64,000 nucleotides of DNA from Branchinecta lynchi (Eukaryota; Arthropoda; Branchiopoda; Anostraca; Branchinectidae): contig JAKZAP010000006.1 of NCBI GenBank assembly GCA_023053575.1, forward strand, positions 13,773,280 to 13,837,279, written 5' to 3'. The notes under the pieces are model-generated. The model ran no database searches. It was not told the origin of the DNA and saw nothing but the letters and a program-made list of their open reading frames with translations. The first letter of the stretch is position 1; every line of letters starts with the position of its first letter. Positions 33,450 through 44,570 of the stretch are shown here, piece by piece. The position numbers and the translations under genes were made by a program.

Positions 33450-35635
33450 GCTACAAATTTTTCATCGGGATGCCGTGGAATAGTCTTGTGAAACCGTTGA
33501 GTTGTTAAGGACGCTGACTGACTACTACAAATACACCAGATGTGATTATTCTGGAGATCCGTTTTGGCAGTCTTAGAAAACACCTTCAGAGGCTCCAGAA
33601 AAGAAAGATGTAGGTGCGGTGTAGGAAACGTAAACTTTGTCTTTTGTTCAAGGATTCCAGATACATCATTAGGCAAACATTTACGCGTGATTAGAGGAAA
33701 GGCTTGCAAACAGATGACTTGTACAGAAGCCTCTGAGAACTTGCTCCACTAAGAATAGATATGCTGTTAGTTTTCGGGTCCAGTGAATAGTTGACCCCGA
33801 ATCCGGCAAAAGCTGAAAATTCGAGATCTTGGAAACTTATTGATCAAGATAACAGGGGTTTCTATTGGGATGTAAGAAGGGACGCCGACGAGATCGACTA
33901 AAAAGAGGCAAGGCACGGCACGGCACGACATAGTGTAGAGTACTAAAAAGAGGCACGAAAGCTAAAGGACCTGTTCAGGCTTCAAAGTGAGGGACAGGAG
34001 CAATGTTCTAACGTGCCTTCTTCTAGGATCTGGAGTTACAAACTCTCACTTACTTGTCTACTTCTACTACTTGCTAATCTCTTTTTATTACTAGTGCCTC
34101 CTGTTAGTCGATCCCGACGCCGACCATGTTTCTTTCTTTCTAATAGTGTGAAATCCCGTGAAAAAACAAAAACTGTGTGGTTATACACATTGCTTCATTC
34201 AGCTGCTGAACTTGCAAATATAGAGGAGTGCGTATCATATTTCAATCGAGTCGGGTGTAAATTATGCGGTATAGGAGGATCGATATCTACCATCTACGCT
34301 GAGCGACCAAGCTTTCGGTCAAGTTTCTATATTTTCTGGCAAAACCGGTATCGACACGGTGAAGAAAATCAAAGGGCACTCCAAATCGGAATCCCACAGA
34401 AACCTTTGATCTTGTAAAATTTGATTCTTGCTTCTCCAACAATATCTAAAATATAGCGCCCTGGGGCACTGGCTTTTTCTGAGACGAAATCACGAACGAT
34501 CTTTCCTAGAACCACCCAGGACGGAAATAAAAAGTAATCTGACGATCTCGAAAAAGTGAGGCCCGGGGGTCTAAGTTCACATCCTAATGAAGGTTTCATA
34601 ACGACTATCCAGGGAAAGGATGACTTTGCTAGTAGTCTGAATAAATAAGCGAGAAGAATACGGTGATAAAATGATTAAAGTTTAACTGAAAAGCAAACTT
34701 ATTTTTGTATCATTCAGTTGAATACACTGATTTACTTGGATTCTGCTAAGAGACTTTTTGATTTTCCACTATCTGCTCTCGTAGTGAGGTTCAGAGTATC
34801 TACCGCTGTCCCCACAGCGTAAATTCTACTATGACGCGGAATATTTGAATCGGCACACAGACGCGGCTTTTCAGTGGGCGGTGATAAGCTTGGCGAAGAC
34901 TGCTTAGTGCCTGAACAAAAAAATGTTCATAAATCTTTTTCGTCAAGCATGCGACACAGGTAGTACCACAAATCTGACAGGGAAATTCCACTATTTGAAA
35001 ATTGGTTATTCATGAATAGTGGAGCAACCAAGTAACGCATTTTCATCGTGTCTTCAAGCCTGTCTAAGTGAATAAGTGAGAGGTAACAAGACTGTCCCTT
35101 CTCTGCCCTTTTCAGTTAAACTTTAAGGGAGAACATTTTTTGGACCTGTTTAGTGATAATTATAAAAGAAGTCCTACTTTTCTGCGACACAAAATAAATA
35201 AAATTTTACCACCGTTTTTGTCACTGTACTTGTCCGTATCTTGTTTTATATTCTCTTGTTATTCCATAACTCCCCATTACCGTTTCAGATTGGGTAATAG
35301 CTGCCCAATAGCACTTATAACACAACATTTCATGTAGAAGAACTTATACTCGCCCTTAACTACCGTACGTCAAGAGTATCGCGCGAAACCGTGTCGTGGC
35401 CTAAACCGGGAATTTACACTATTTTCCTCCAGTTTTTGGAACTCGATCTAAATGGTGTTCACAACCTTGGAACAGAACTGACTCCCAAACTACGGTTAAT
35501 TTAAATAAATTCCAAACCATGGATTTCGGGACAAGAACTTTGGCAGGTTAACTATTGCATATGTCATATGCACGTTATTCTTCTTTTTTGTCGGAAGGAC
35601 GTCATGGTATACCAGCAGTTAAATCAACCCCAATC
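33450..35635. other. About 2.2 kb with no recognised gene
   Basis: Small family A pieces lie at about 33790-33815 (ACCCCGAATCCGGCAAAAGC) and 34384-34417 (inverted head GAATCCCACAGAAACCTTTG). A repeated GGCACGGCACGGCACG lies near 33912. Open frames at 34013-34417 and 34800-34991 have no motif I can name. Confidence 0.3.
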
Positions 35636-35639
35636 AACC

Positions 35640-35800
35640 GATACAGAAAAGGTACAGAAAGAGCTTCGTTCGTGCTTCTGCCGAGCTCTATAACAAATCA
35701 AAAGTCATAGTTTAGTCGCACTTTTTCGAAAATGACGATAAGTCAAATTCGGCATTTCACCGGGAAAATAATTTTAAATTAAATTCTTTTCTACCGACTA
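35640..35800 (+). mobile_element. LINE 3' end fragment
   Basis: The phrase AAAGAGCTTCGTTCGTGCTT matches the SFV...ELYN C-terminus of the 50509 copy (here ...FVRASAELYNKSK). GATAAGTCAAATTCGGCATT and an ATTCTTTT end follow. Only the last 160 bp or so remain. Confidence 0.65.
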
Positions 35801-35929
35801 CGATTCTACTATACCGACACAGTAGATATGCCCCAGGGAACAAGAAGCTAATTCGTTTCGCCCCACTGAGCCATTTCCCTTCCTATAATGGATATGTATC
35901 AGGAGTATCGGAGATACGCTGATGCGTCT

Positions 35930-36547
35930 AGGCTCTAACGAACCATTTCCCAAGAAACACCGCAACTGAAGCCATGGTTACATAAGACTCTAACGAGATG
36001 TAACACTGTTTTAAAAAAAGAATGGGAAGAGTAGTACCATGGACACAAAAGCAGTTACAGGCACAACTAGCTGTATGGAGTATTACATTTCCACTTGTTC
36101 CATCGCAAGTGAATATGCCAAAAAAACTCCTTGCAAGGTTGTACAACGCTGTGGCTCTGCCTCATTTACTGTTTGTGGCTCCATTCTGGGATCTCCTAAC
36201 CACCTCTGATAAGAAAGAGATGAGAAAGCTATATTTTAAATTTGCTAAATATCTTGTTCAAGTTCCCAGTTGGTCCCGCAACCGGTATTTGATGCAGAGG
36301 TACTCTGTCGCTGATCCCATTCTATGCGTTGATAAACTGGTCGAGAATCTCTCGTATAAAGATGTTGAACACCCCTGGATGGGTATTCTTTTTTGATAAA
36401 TTTCCTTTGGTTCTGTGATTTTGTATCTACGTTAATGTTGTTGTTGTATTTTTGTAATTGTTGTTTTTCTTTTCTTCTCACATACTCCATCTTTTCTTTC
36501 CGTTGTGTTGTTGATGGGTAATAAAATACTTCATTCATTCATTCATT
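35930..36547 (+). mobile_element. LINE 3' part with intact 124-codon frame and (TTCA)n tail
   Basis: The frame 36022-36396 reads NMPKKLLARLYNAVALPHLL and later KEMRKLYFKFAKYL and PSWSRNRYLMQRY. This is the region after the RT active site in non-LTR retrotransposons. The 3' UTR ends GGGTAATAAAATACTTCATT followed by CATTCATTCATT. It differs from the 50509 family in protein and tail. Confidence 0.85.
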
Positions 36548-36777
36548 TTACAGAAAATCTCGATCTTCTGATTACAGCGCACTATGGAAGTTCGGACAGA
36601 TGCTGTTAAACCTCTGGTTGGGCAAAACTCCTAAATTTCAGTGTACTTTTATGACTATTTTCTCAGAAGAAAAATTGGTATCATATGAATGCCAGTGCTC
36701 TAAGAAAGCTTAGAAAATTATGCCTTTTATCAGACTGGATGGTTCAAGGTTTTTATCGCCCTTGCGGCCTCTGGCTC

Positions 36778-37401
36778 AAGTGCCATATACCGATCGCAAT
36801 TCCGTCTGTCGGTCGGCTAGATTGGAGAAATATGAGTGGAACTTGCTGGGAAGAACGAGTATCTGCTGTCTCCCGACACTTTTTTTTTGTTGGGGAGGGT
36901 CACAATCCCGGTGATGGCGGTTTTGGGGATTTTACGACGAAACATGGCAGGCATATCAGGGACCCAACCAAAATGACGTGGAAATAATAATTTTCTCGAT
37001 TGATCTGATCATCACGGTGGGACTGGAGAAGGGAGAATCCGGAATATCGAGTCATGCGTAACTTTGGAACGGGTGATCGGATTCAAGTGAGGTTTAACAA
37101 CTGAACAGACGACATGTCTTTGATGTTCTTCTTAATATCCGGACTGAATCCGGCAACTGTTGGGGGGGGGGGGGATAAATACGCTACCCGCTTGGACTGG
37201 AATATTAGAGGTTAGACACGATTGGTTTAAATATCGTCTTTTTCCCATTACCAACCAAGTATTAATTTAACCGCAAAGTAAAAAAAATACTTTTATACAT
37301 TTTCATGATTCCAATGGGCCCATGATCATTTTTGCATCACAGATTTTGCTTACGAATGAATTTCTAGCTCCCTTTATGTATGCATCTTAACCGCAAAGTC
37401 A
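36778..37401 (+). mobile_element. Family B/C element, left part
   Basis: The head AAGTGCCATATACCGATCGC with TCTGTCGGTCGG is followed by B-unit phrases (AAACATGGCAGGCATATCAG, CCGGAATATCGAG). The C unit then begins (CCAATGGGCCCATGATCAT, ATGAATTTCTAGCTCCC). It is cut at CGCAAAGTCAAAG by a family A insertion and resumes at about 38716. Confidence 0.75.
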
Positions 37402-38715
37402 AAGAAGACCAAAGGTTTCGATGGGATATCAAAATTTCGTTTACAACTGGTCTACAATTATTGGGACTTATAGATATCGGGTTTTCGACTCCTTGAACAT
37501 TTTCACTATTAAATTTAGAAACAGATCAAGGCCAATGGCTATTTGTCTGAGAAAAACAAGTTCAGATTCAGATTCAACATGAAGCTTACCCCTATACAGA
37601 CTTCGGCGGAATTGATCATAACTTCTGCCAAATTTCCATTTTCGGCTGGATTCCAGGCGATCTACTTGTCCGGTAAAAATTAAAGCTCAAAAACGAGTTC
37701 AGCACATCTCCTTACCTCAATATCGAACCTCTAATAAACTTCAGATAAAACTTTACTTTTCAGAAATTTTCAGGTTTTCACCAGGTTCCGCGAGAAATAT
37801 TTGTCCGGCGAGAAAATAATTTTGATATAAGTAATCAGCATGCCTCCTTACCAATACACTGAACATCTAATCAACTTCAGTAAAAACCTTTACTTAAAAC
37901 AAATTTTCCGGTTTCAGCCGGATTCTCGGCGAGCTATATGTCCGGGTAGAAAATGATTGTCACATATTGATTCAGCATGTTTTCTTACCTCTAAATCGAA
38001 CATCCAATCATCTTGAAATAAAGCTTTTACTTTTGACAAATTTTCCGGATTTGGCCGGATTCCGGGCAAACTACTTTTCCGGCGAGAAAATAATTTTCAT
38101 ATACGTGTTTGGCATGTCTCCTTACCTCTAAATCGACTTTCTCATTAGATGTTAAAAAATATTTTGTTTGCCCTTTAATTTTAACCCCCTCCCCCACCCC
38201 TAAATGTAAGGCTACATAGCTTATCTTCGAACTTGAACCTGCCCTTTGACACAAAGAATCCTCACACCAAGTTTCATCAAAATATCTCGTTCCCTTCGAG
38301 AGTTATAGTGCGCACAGACGGACAGAAGGACAACTTTTGCGACGTCATATTTTTCCGGCCACTTACATTTTGGGATCCCAAAAAGTTGACCATTGGAGTC
38401 ATCATCCCGAGATTTTTGTAAATGCAGAAACCATCAATTACCTTAAAGCAGGTGTGGGCCACCGCCTGCGGCTGACGTACAGTTAGTATTAACAGTGCCC
38501 TGAGAAATTTGTAGATGCAGAAGCCTTTTTTTCGGTATTTACAGTAGTATTATGATTTCAAAATTTAACCAACTTAAGACAAAACTTCTACTTCTCAAAA
38601 ATTTGAAAAAAATTTCCGAACTCAGGGTGGACTATTTACCTGACGAGAATAAAAATCTCATCTATGGATTTAGCATTTAGATATCCCTCCACTTACGTTT
38701 TCGGATCCCAGAAAG
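37402..38715 (+). mobile_element. Family A composite inserted in a B/C element
   Basis: The head AGACCAAAGGTTTCGATGGG with ATATCAAAAT has lost its GGATCCC box. Units follow, then a tail ending TTTTGGGATCCCA at 38381. A LINE C-terminal stretch (PEIFVNAETINYLKAGV) comes next, then a family A unit and a second end ACGTTTTCGGATCCCAG. The order after 38250 is the same as at 28663-29235. Confidence 0.75.
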
Positions 38716-39117
38716 TACTTTTGATCAAACGATACATTTTGGCCCATGGTCATTTGTGCCACAAGGGTTTTGCTTAAAAACAAATTTCTATCACAACGGA
38801 AAAGTAAACAAACTGCTTTTGACAAAAGGATATACATTAATGATCCCCAAGGGCCCATTATCGGTTTTGCCTCAGGGATTTTGCTTACAGATAAATTTCT
38901 AGCGCCCTTAAAGTGCGCGTCATTACAGTCAAGTGCAAAAATAAAACACTTTTTACCAAATAATACATTCTCTTGATTTCCAAGGGAACTTGATCATCCT
39001 TATCTCAAGGGTTTCGCTTACAAATGACCAGAACTAACCCACGAATTGACAAATTCCTACTTTCATCCTCTTGACCCGGCCTTGCAAGTGCCATATGAGC
39101 TTCTTGCTCATTTTTTT
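38716..39117 (+). mobile_element. Family B/C element, right part and tail
   Basis: It resumes AAAGTACTTTTGATCAAACG and has three C units of about 110-120 bp. Each has GGCCCATGGTCATTTG or similar, CAAGGGTTTTGCTTA and AAATTTCTA. It ends with the tail AAGTGCCATATGAGCTTCTT and a T-run. Confidence 0.75.
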
Positions 39118-39239
39118 TTTTTTTTTTCACACGCACTTCCACACTAGAGGATTCCCATGGCACATGATAGTATTTGCAGAAACTTCAACTGGAGTAGAGA
39201 GATCTTAATTTGAAAATGACGATAATTACATAACTGAAA

Positions 39240-39345
39240 TGTATAATGCGTTTGTTCTACCAAATTTTCTCTACATATCTACATATCCGCTATTGTACTT
39301 GTACAGTTTTGGCAGGTAATAAATCTATATCATATCATATCATTA
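39240..39345 (+). mobile_element. LINE-type 3' tail (ATATC)n
   Basis: GCAGGTAATAAATCTATATC and repeated ATATC units, ending near 39345, look like the 3' end of a truncated LINE. No coding part is recognisable before it. Confidence 0.5.
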
Positions 39346-39424
39346 GGCTACTATAATTTAATTACGATAATTAAAATTACAATAATGACAATTTGACACA
39401 AACGAAGTATTTTAACAAAACAAA

Positions 39425-39515
39425 GTGGTTTATAAGAGAAATGACTCAAAACGGACCGCTAGGATATTTCGGCCCTTCTTGGCAAGGGGCCTTTTCAGGC
39501 TGTATCCAGAAGAAA
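39425..39515 (+). mobile_element. Fragment of MITE M2
   Basis: AAAACGGACCGCTAGGATAT and TTCGGCCCTTCTTGGCAAGG with CAGGCTG correspond to the left arm and centre of the elements at 17354 and 49305. The right arm is absent. It lies 90 bp from a POLR3E exon. Confidence 0.6.
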
Positions 39516-39607
39516 CGAGCAATCTAATACAGCAGTTTGCGTCAACCAGAGTTAAAGATAATGACACGAGAAGAAAAGTTGAAGTAGACAAGATAAATCA
39601 AACTTAC

Positions 39608-39816
39608 CACGAAATCCCTCGCTTTCGCTAGAGTTGCTGCTGGAAGACCACTAACCCCACAGAGGGTGTTTTCCGGGTACAGAATTTTGCTTCTGATGAC
39701 CCAATTTCCCTGGACTAAAACTGCACAGTCCTGTAGTACGTGAAGGGCTTCCTTCAACTGCTTGGCTGCATTGATGGTAAGGGTGTAGATGAGACTGTTG
39801 AAGCTAGCCACATTCA
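39608..39816 (-). CDS. POLR3E: POLR3E exon, AVLVQGNWV signature
   Basis: This is the most diagnostic exon. It contains DCAVLVQGNWVIRSKILYPE and then LAKARDFV, nearly identical in pattern to human VAMLVQGNWVVKSDILYPKD and LCRGRDFV. It belongs to the winged-helix part of RPC5. The acceptor is TTATTCAG and the donor GTAAGTTTG. It ends in phase 0 after Val. The next recognisable exon is 33 kb away at 6437, and its opening residues LLLFAQS align directly with human MWKFTQS, so no microexon is needed between them. Confidence 0.95.
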
Positions 39817-39819
39817 CTG

Positions 39820-40545
39820 AATAAGAAAGTTACGTCAAAAACCAAAGAAACTCTCTAACGGTAACTATTTCTGTTGATGATCTGAAGCTTCTTGCGCTTT
39901 GGTTACACGTGTCCAGTTCACTTCTTATCAATTGCAGAATATGGATTAAGAATAATAGCCAGCTCGACCGCAATTATTCTGAATTCGCTGTAAATTCAAA
40001 ATACGGGAAAATAACATGGAACGTCCATACTGCTTCATTAACGTCCTTAACAGTCACTGTGGTCTCAAGCAAGAACCGGACCACCCGCCCTGAAAGGGCA
40101 ATTCTAAACTCCAGCGGGGAAACTTCTCTTTGTAGGATGCTATTTATCCTTGTCGGCGTACAAAAAGTCTTGTAAACCATAATATCTGTGAACAAATAAA
40201 ACACTAATGCACATAAGACATATTATACACATAATTAAAACTCTCCGTTATCCATAAGCTGTTACTCTAGAAACTAATTTGAGCTGGAAGCGAAGATAAA
40301 ACAAACAAGGTCAGCGAAAAGAAGACGAAAGGGCTAAGATTTATTTGATGGTGATAGTGCTTCGTGCTTTTAGCAGCTTGGAGGGTGCGCCAATTCCATA
40401 ATTTCGCACTCTAAAGAAATTCACTCCGCCGGAGTGGGTCCTTCTTTTCACCTCACAAGTAACGTAGCGTTTACACGGACAAGAAATCCCGTCGTTCAAA
40501 GGATTCTGGTCAACTTGAAAGGATTCCATTTGTGAATTCGACTAG
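39820..40545. other. Intron sequence, possible inverted LINE end
   Basis: A minus-strand frame at 40341-40529 reads RRTHSGGVNFFRVRN. In a shifted frame AKLWNWRTLQAAKS follows, reminiscent of LINE C-termini (..LWN.L...). AATAAATCTTAG ends it. The remainder up to the exon at 39816 is unremarkable. Confidence 0.35.
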
Positions 40546-40548
40546 AAA

Positions 40549-41403
40549 ACAAGACCAGGAGTTTCGATGGTATCCCAAAAATTTAATATTTGATCTAACA
40601 ATCGGTCTTCGCCAGATTCCAAAAAATTTTACTATTAAAATTTAGGCCAATGGCTAATCTTCAGAGAAAACCAAGTTCAGATACAGACTCAGCAAGCGTG
40701 TTTACTCCTACACGTCACATCTGCTTTGACGAAACTGATGAAAATTCCCTGCCTTACTTCTGTCAAATATTCAGTCTCGGCCCGATTCCAGGCGAAATAC
40801 ATTTCCGGGTAGAAAATGATTCTCTAATCAAAAACTAAAGCACAAAAAGGAATTCAGCTTGTCTTCTTACCCCTACATCAAACCTCTAATCAACTGCAGA
40901 TAAAACTTGTACTTCTAACAAATATTCTGGTTTTGGCCGGATACCGGGAGATCTACCTATTTGTCCGGTGAGAAAATAATTTTATTATAAGAATTTACTA
41001 TGTCTCCTTACCAACACATCCAACCTCTAATCAACTTCAGATAAGAATTTTACTCAGATAAGACTTTACTACAGTTTTAGCCGGATTCCGCGCAAACTAT
41101 TTGTCCGGTGAGAAAATAATTCTCAAATACGTGTTCAGTATGTCTTATTTTCCCAAAATCGGCTATCTCATTAGCTGTTACTCTACGTCCCTTAATCTGA
41201 ACCCACTCCACCACCCCTAAATATAGGTCTACAGAGCCAATCTATGAACCCGACCTGTCCCTTGACGCAAAGAATCCCCAAGCCAAGTTCCATCGAAATA
41301 TCTCATTCCCTTCGAGAGTTATCGTTATGACAGACGGACGAACAGACGGACAACTTTTACGAAGTACATAGGTATCCCTTCACTTACGTTTTGGAATGCC
41401 AAA
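40549..41403 (+). mobile_element. Family A element, about 0.86 kb, both ends present but worn
   Basis: The head ACAAGACCAGGAGTTTCGAT has GGTATCCC instead of GGGATCCC. Four units follow, and the tail with ACAGACGGACGAACAGACGG ends ACGTTTTGGAATGCC. Loss of both palindromes suggests an old copy. Confidence 0.8.
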
Positions 41404-41406
41404 AAG

Positions 41407-41502
41407 TCTAGCGGGACGAGCATTCCTTTCAAGGCGAGAGGAATTCCGGTCTACTTGAATGGAATCTCGTCGGCGGCACTGGTGAAAAAAAAATTCTAGC
41501 TA
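41407..41502 (-). mobile_element. Short repeat, copy 2 (inverted relative of 6687-6800)
   Basis: TAGCGGGACGAGCATTCC, GGTCTACTTGAATGGAATC, TCGTCGGCGGC and CTAGCTAGC mirror the copy at 6687-6800. It lies between a plus-strand and a minus-strand family A end. Confidence 0.65.
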
Positions 41503-41505
41503 GCT

Positions 41506-41762
41506 TTCTGGGATCCCAAAACCTAAATGGAGGGATACCTATGACTTCGTAAAAGTTGTTCCTCTGCTTGTCTGTCCGTCTGTCCGTCTATCAGCACGAT
41601 AACTTTCCAAGGGGTAGAGATATTTCCATTAAACTTGAATCAGGATCCATTAGGTCAAAGTACGGGTCAAGTTTGTAGACGATTCCTGTAGCCCCATGTT
41701 GTGCCCCCATATTTAAGCGTGGGGGAGGGTTTCCAATTAAGGGATAGACAAATTATCCATTT
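41506..41762 (-). mobile_element. Family A tail fragment, inverted
   Basis: TTCTGGGATCCCAAAACCTA, ACTTCGTAAAAGTTGTTCC, GTCTGTCCGTCTGTCCGTC and GCGTGGGGGAGGGTTTCC represent the tail. No units follow. Confidence 0.75.
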
Positions 41763-41764
41763 GA

Positions 41765-42305
41765 TCCGAGAACAAACAGCAATCGATATCGTATCGATCC
41801 CATTAGTTGCATTTTTGATCGAAGTTTTGTTCACCGTTGGCTCTGCCGATTGCTTATTTTCCGTTTTCAAACGCCGTCGAAGTTAACCGTTTTCTTAATT
41901 AATGCCTTTACGACTCTGGCGATCCTTGCCCCGGTAGCCGTTTCTTCAACTTTTCAAGCAAACTTCGAACTTGCTAGCTGACGAAGTTCGACGGTCGGAG
42001 TTTGAAGGACAAAGAAACTGTGACCGGCGACCAAAAACGGTCTTTAAACAGAGACTTTTGAGTTTGAAGGTAACTTCAAACTTCGATCAAAAACGCAACA
42101 ATCAAGTCACGATCCGATTCATACTGCCAGAACCACCTAGAATCATTCCCATGGTTCCATATGCTCACACTGGTCTCCCGGAAGCTGAAAAACAGAATAG
42201 AATGAGTACAGAAGAGACTTATATCTATTTTCGTCTTGTACAATTTGTGGGTTGGTAATATTTTATTATTATTAGTAATACTTCGGTCTCGAATTACCCC
42301 ATCCG
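41765..42305. other. Intron sequence with inverted GAAGTTTGAAG phrases
   Basis: GATCGAAGTTTTGTTCACCG near 41818 and GGTAACTTCAAACTTCGATC near 42069 are loosely inverted. This may be another MITE-like element, but I cannot define its ends. Confidence 0.3.
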
Positions 42306-42309
42306 GAAT

Positions 42310-42510
42310 CAAAGCTGGATTTCCCTAACTCATCGACAGCCATCTTATTGTGAAGCGCTTGTTAAACTCGACCTCCCCACGTTGGCCGAAAGATACGAGC
42401 AGATTATCCTGAGGTTTCGGAAGTTTCTTCTCTCTAAACCCCAGCATCGAGACATGTTACTAACAAAGCCGAGTAATATTTTACCTTTTTTTTTGGTTAG
42501 TTTGTGATTT
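42310..42510 (+). mobile_element. LINE C-terminal fragment, LDLPTLAERYEQIILRF
   Basis: The frame reads CEALVKLDLPTLAERYEQII and then LRFRKFLLSKPQH, the region well after the RT core in one group of non-LTR elements (...L.L.TL.ERR...L...F). It runs out in TTTTTTTTTGG. Neither the RT nor a tail is present. Confidence 0.7.
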
Positions 42511-43285
42511 AGTACAGTGAAGCAACGCAAACTAGCTGTCAGCTATGATGTTGTCCAAATAAACCTATTTCTCATGGGAAGCTACAAAAAAAAAAACTCT
42601 TCGGCACAATGTGGAAAAGGGAGGCATTTCTATGACTGGACACTATATCACCTTCTCAATACTGAAAAAGGTAGACAGCTCATCCTGCAAAATTTATTGG
42701 CGTTCCGTACAAGATCCTCTACATAATTCTCGTAATAGATCTCGGAAGAACGCCAAAGCCACGATAACTAATCAGTAGTTCTAGTCCAGGGATGGGTTGT
42801 CCTCACCAGTTCTTTGCCCTTCGTTAAACCATCGAACATCGCGAAAAACACAAACAGACCTCTGCGGCAGTCTTCATTGACTTCATAATCACAAACAAAT
42901 CGAGGGTGTGCAATGAATCCGGAAATCAATGACAGAAATATCCCTCAGAATCACCCATCTCATCCAAGCTGTTTCTGTTCATTCAGACTCCAGCTCAGTA
43001 GGAAAACGGCTCCCGTTTTCCTCTGGTTGGATTTGACGACATACATGATCCGGCTGGAGCGCCTCACTGCGCTCAGAAAGCAGTGCAGGAAAACGGCTCC
43101 CGTTTTCCTTCGTTTCAGCTTCGATAACACCCATAACTTCAATAGTCTTTTTGAGCGCTTGTGCTCAGTTCTTTCAGGTCGGCGGAGATCACCACTTTAT
43201 GATACTGACTGCGTACGCCCATACTAAAGTTTTTCAACCTAAAACTCCGTACAGTCGTATCTCAACAAATGTACACGATGGTGAT
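42511..43285. other. Intron sequence with two copies of a GGAAAACGG...CCGTTTTCC hairpin
   Basis: The 23-bp near-palindrome at 43000-43022 recurs exactly at 43087-43109. Between them CACTGCGCTCAGAAAGCAGTG can also fold on itself. No coding motif is seen. Confidence 0.5.
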
Positions 43286-43287
43286 GT

Positions 43288-43489
43288 GAACTGGTTCGAT
43301 GAATTTGCCTTCGGGCGGGATCACTGTTCCTATGGCCGGCTTCTACCAGACTATTGTAGTGGTTTGCGAACTCTGTTCACAAGCCCCTCGGTAGCTCAGT
43401 GGTAGAGTGACTGCCTTGTAAGCAAAGGGTCCTGGGTTCAAATCCAGGCAGAGGAGCATTTTTGTCTATCAGTTCACTACTTATAAAAT
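43288..43489 (+). repeat. Dispersed repeat carrying a tRNA-Thr-like module, copy 1
   Basis: About 200 bp shared with the inverted copy at 48074-48276. It runs from GAACTGGTTCGATGAATTTG through TCGGGCGGGATCACTGTTCC and GCGAACTCTGTTC, then the tRNA-like part, then ATTTTTGTCTATCAGTTCAC. The match extends beyond the tRNA on both sides, so the mobile or duplicated unit is larger than a tRNA gene. It is antisense to POLR3E. Confidence 0.85.
43385..43456 (+). tRNA. tRNA-Thr(UGU)-like sequence, degenerate
   Basis: An A box TAGCTCAGTGGTAGAG and a B box GGTTCAAATCC are present. The anticodon loop reads CTTGTAA, giving anticodon TGT. The anticodon stem has mismatches (CTGCC against GCAAA), the T arm has lost one base, and the acceptor pairs with two mismatches. 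A TTTTT run, a Pol III terminator, follows five bases later. It is more likely a tRNA-derived repeat or pseudogene than a working tRNA, but its Pol III promoter looks intact. Confidence 0.65.
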
Positions 43490-43799
43490 GTACCTAAACG
43501 CTCTGAAAACAAACAAGTAAATGCCCAAAACCATCGGATAACAGTGCGAATAGGTGATCAGGACCTCCCGGCCGGCTTTTCCACACTTTCATCATCATGT
43601 TAAAAATATCTCAACTTTTCCGTATGGAGATGATGATGGTCCGGACAAAACTGACAAGAACTCCAGTCCGCCACCACCTGACCCTAATCGTTTATACGCG
43701 GCAGAAGGGCATCCGGCTGCTGCAGTGCTCCACATCGAGAAGGTATATAACCCCTAGCCATGTCTGGAAGTAGAAGTCATGAAAACTTACTAAAAGATA

Positions 43800-44570
43800 T
43801 CAGCTGCCAACTGCAATTTTACTCAGTTAAAACGTGGTTTGTGGAATGGCAGAGCCATGAACGGAAAATCAAGGTTATGGCATATCAAGCAATAAAGTTG
43901 CACGATCCATTCTTTTTAATGGGTTGAAGACATGGGTAAGATGTAGAACAAACCATGGTACTGAATCAGCTGTCTACTGCGAAGTCGCTCAGCTAGAACG
44001 TGGTCTTTGGAATGGCAGAAGAACCAACCGAAACATCGACGTTAAACTATATAAGGCCATTCTAAGACCCAACCGCTCTAATGGACCGGAAACATGTATG
44101 AAATGTAGAACAAACCATGGTACCAAAAGATAACTGCAAATTTGCTCAGCTAAAAAGTGGTCTATGGAATGGCAGAGGCACGATGTTAAACATCGAGGTT
44201 AAAATACATGAAACCACTGTAAGATTCACCATCTTTAAAAGATCGGAAACATGGATGAAAGGTAGAACAAACCATGGTACCAAAAGATAAGTGCAAATTT
44301 GCTCAGCTAAAAAGTGGCCTTTGGAATAGCAGAGGCACGATGTTAAACATCAAGGTTAAAATGCATCAATCCACCGTAAGATCCACCACCTTTAATGGGT
44401 CAAAAATGCAGATAAAATGTAGAACAAACCATGGTACTGACAGACATCAGATGCTAACTCAAAATTCAAGCTAAAATGTGGCCAATGAAACGGCAGAGGC
44501 ACGAACAGAAACATCAAGGCTAAAGCTCAGGATATTGCAAGATCCACCATCTTTAATGTGTAGTTTCGAA
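43800..44570 (+). repeat. Minisatellite, five units of about 156 bp
   Basis: The phrases GCTCAGCTAAAAAGTGGTC, GGAATGGCAGAGGCACGA, AACATCGAGGTTAAAAT and GTAGAACAAACCATGGTACC recur with even spacing. Unit starts are near 43833, 43990, 44146, 44302 and 44458. Divergence between units is modest. It lies in a POLR3E intron and has no relatives elsewhere in the window. Confidence 0.85.

Noticed and set aside
34013..34417. 134-codon plus-strand frame with a hydrophobic start
   Set aside because: The end is an inverted family A head scrap, there is no motif, and the hydrophobic run comes from a pyrimidine-rich tract. Not supported as a gene.
6438..39607. A missing microexon between the RDFV exon and the LLLFAQS exon
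   Set aside because: At first the frame seemed to need one extra base, but LLLFAQS aligns directly to MWKFTQS and the shift lies inside the exon, so no microexon is required.
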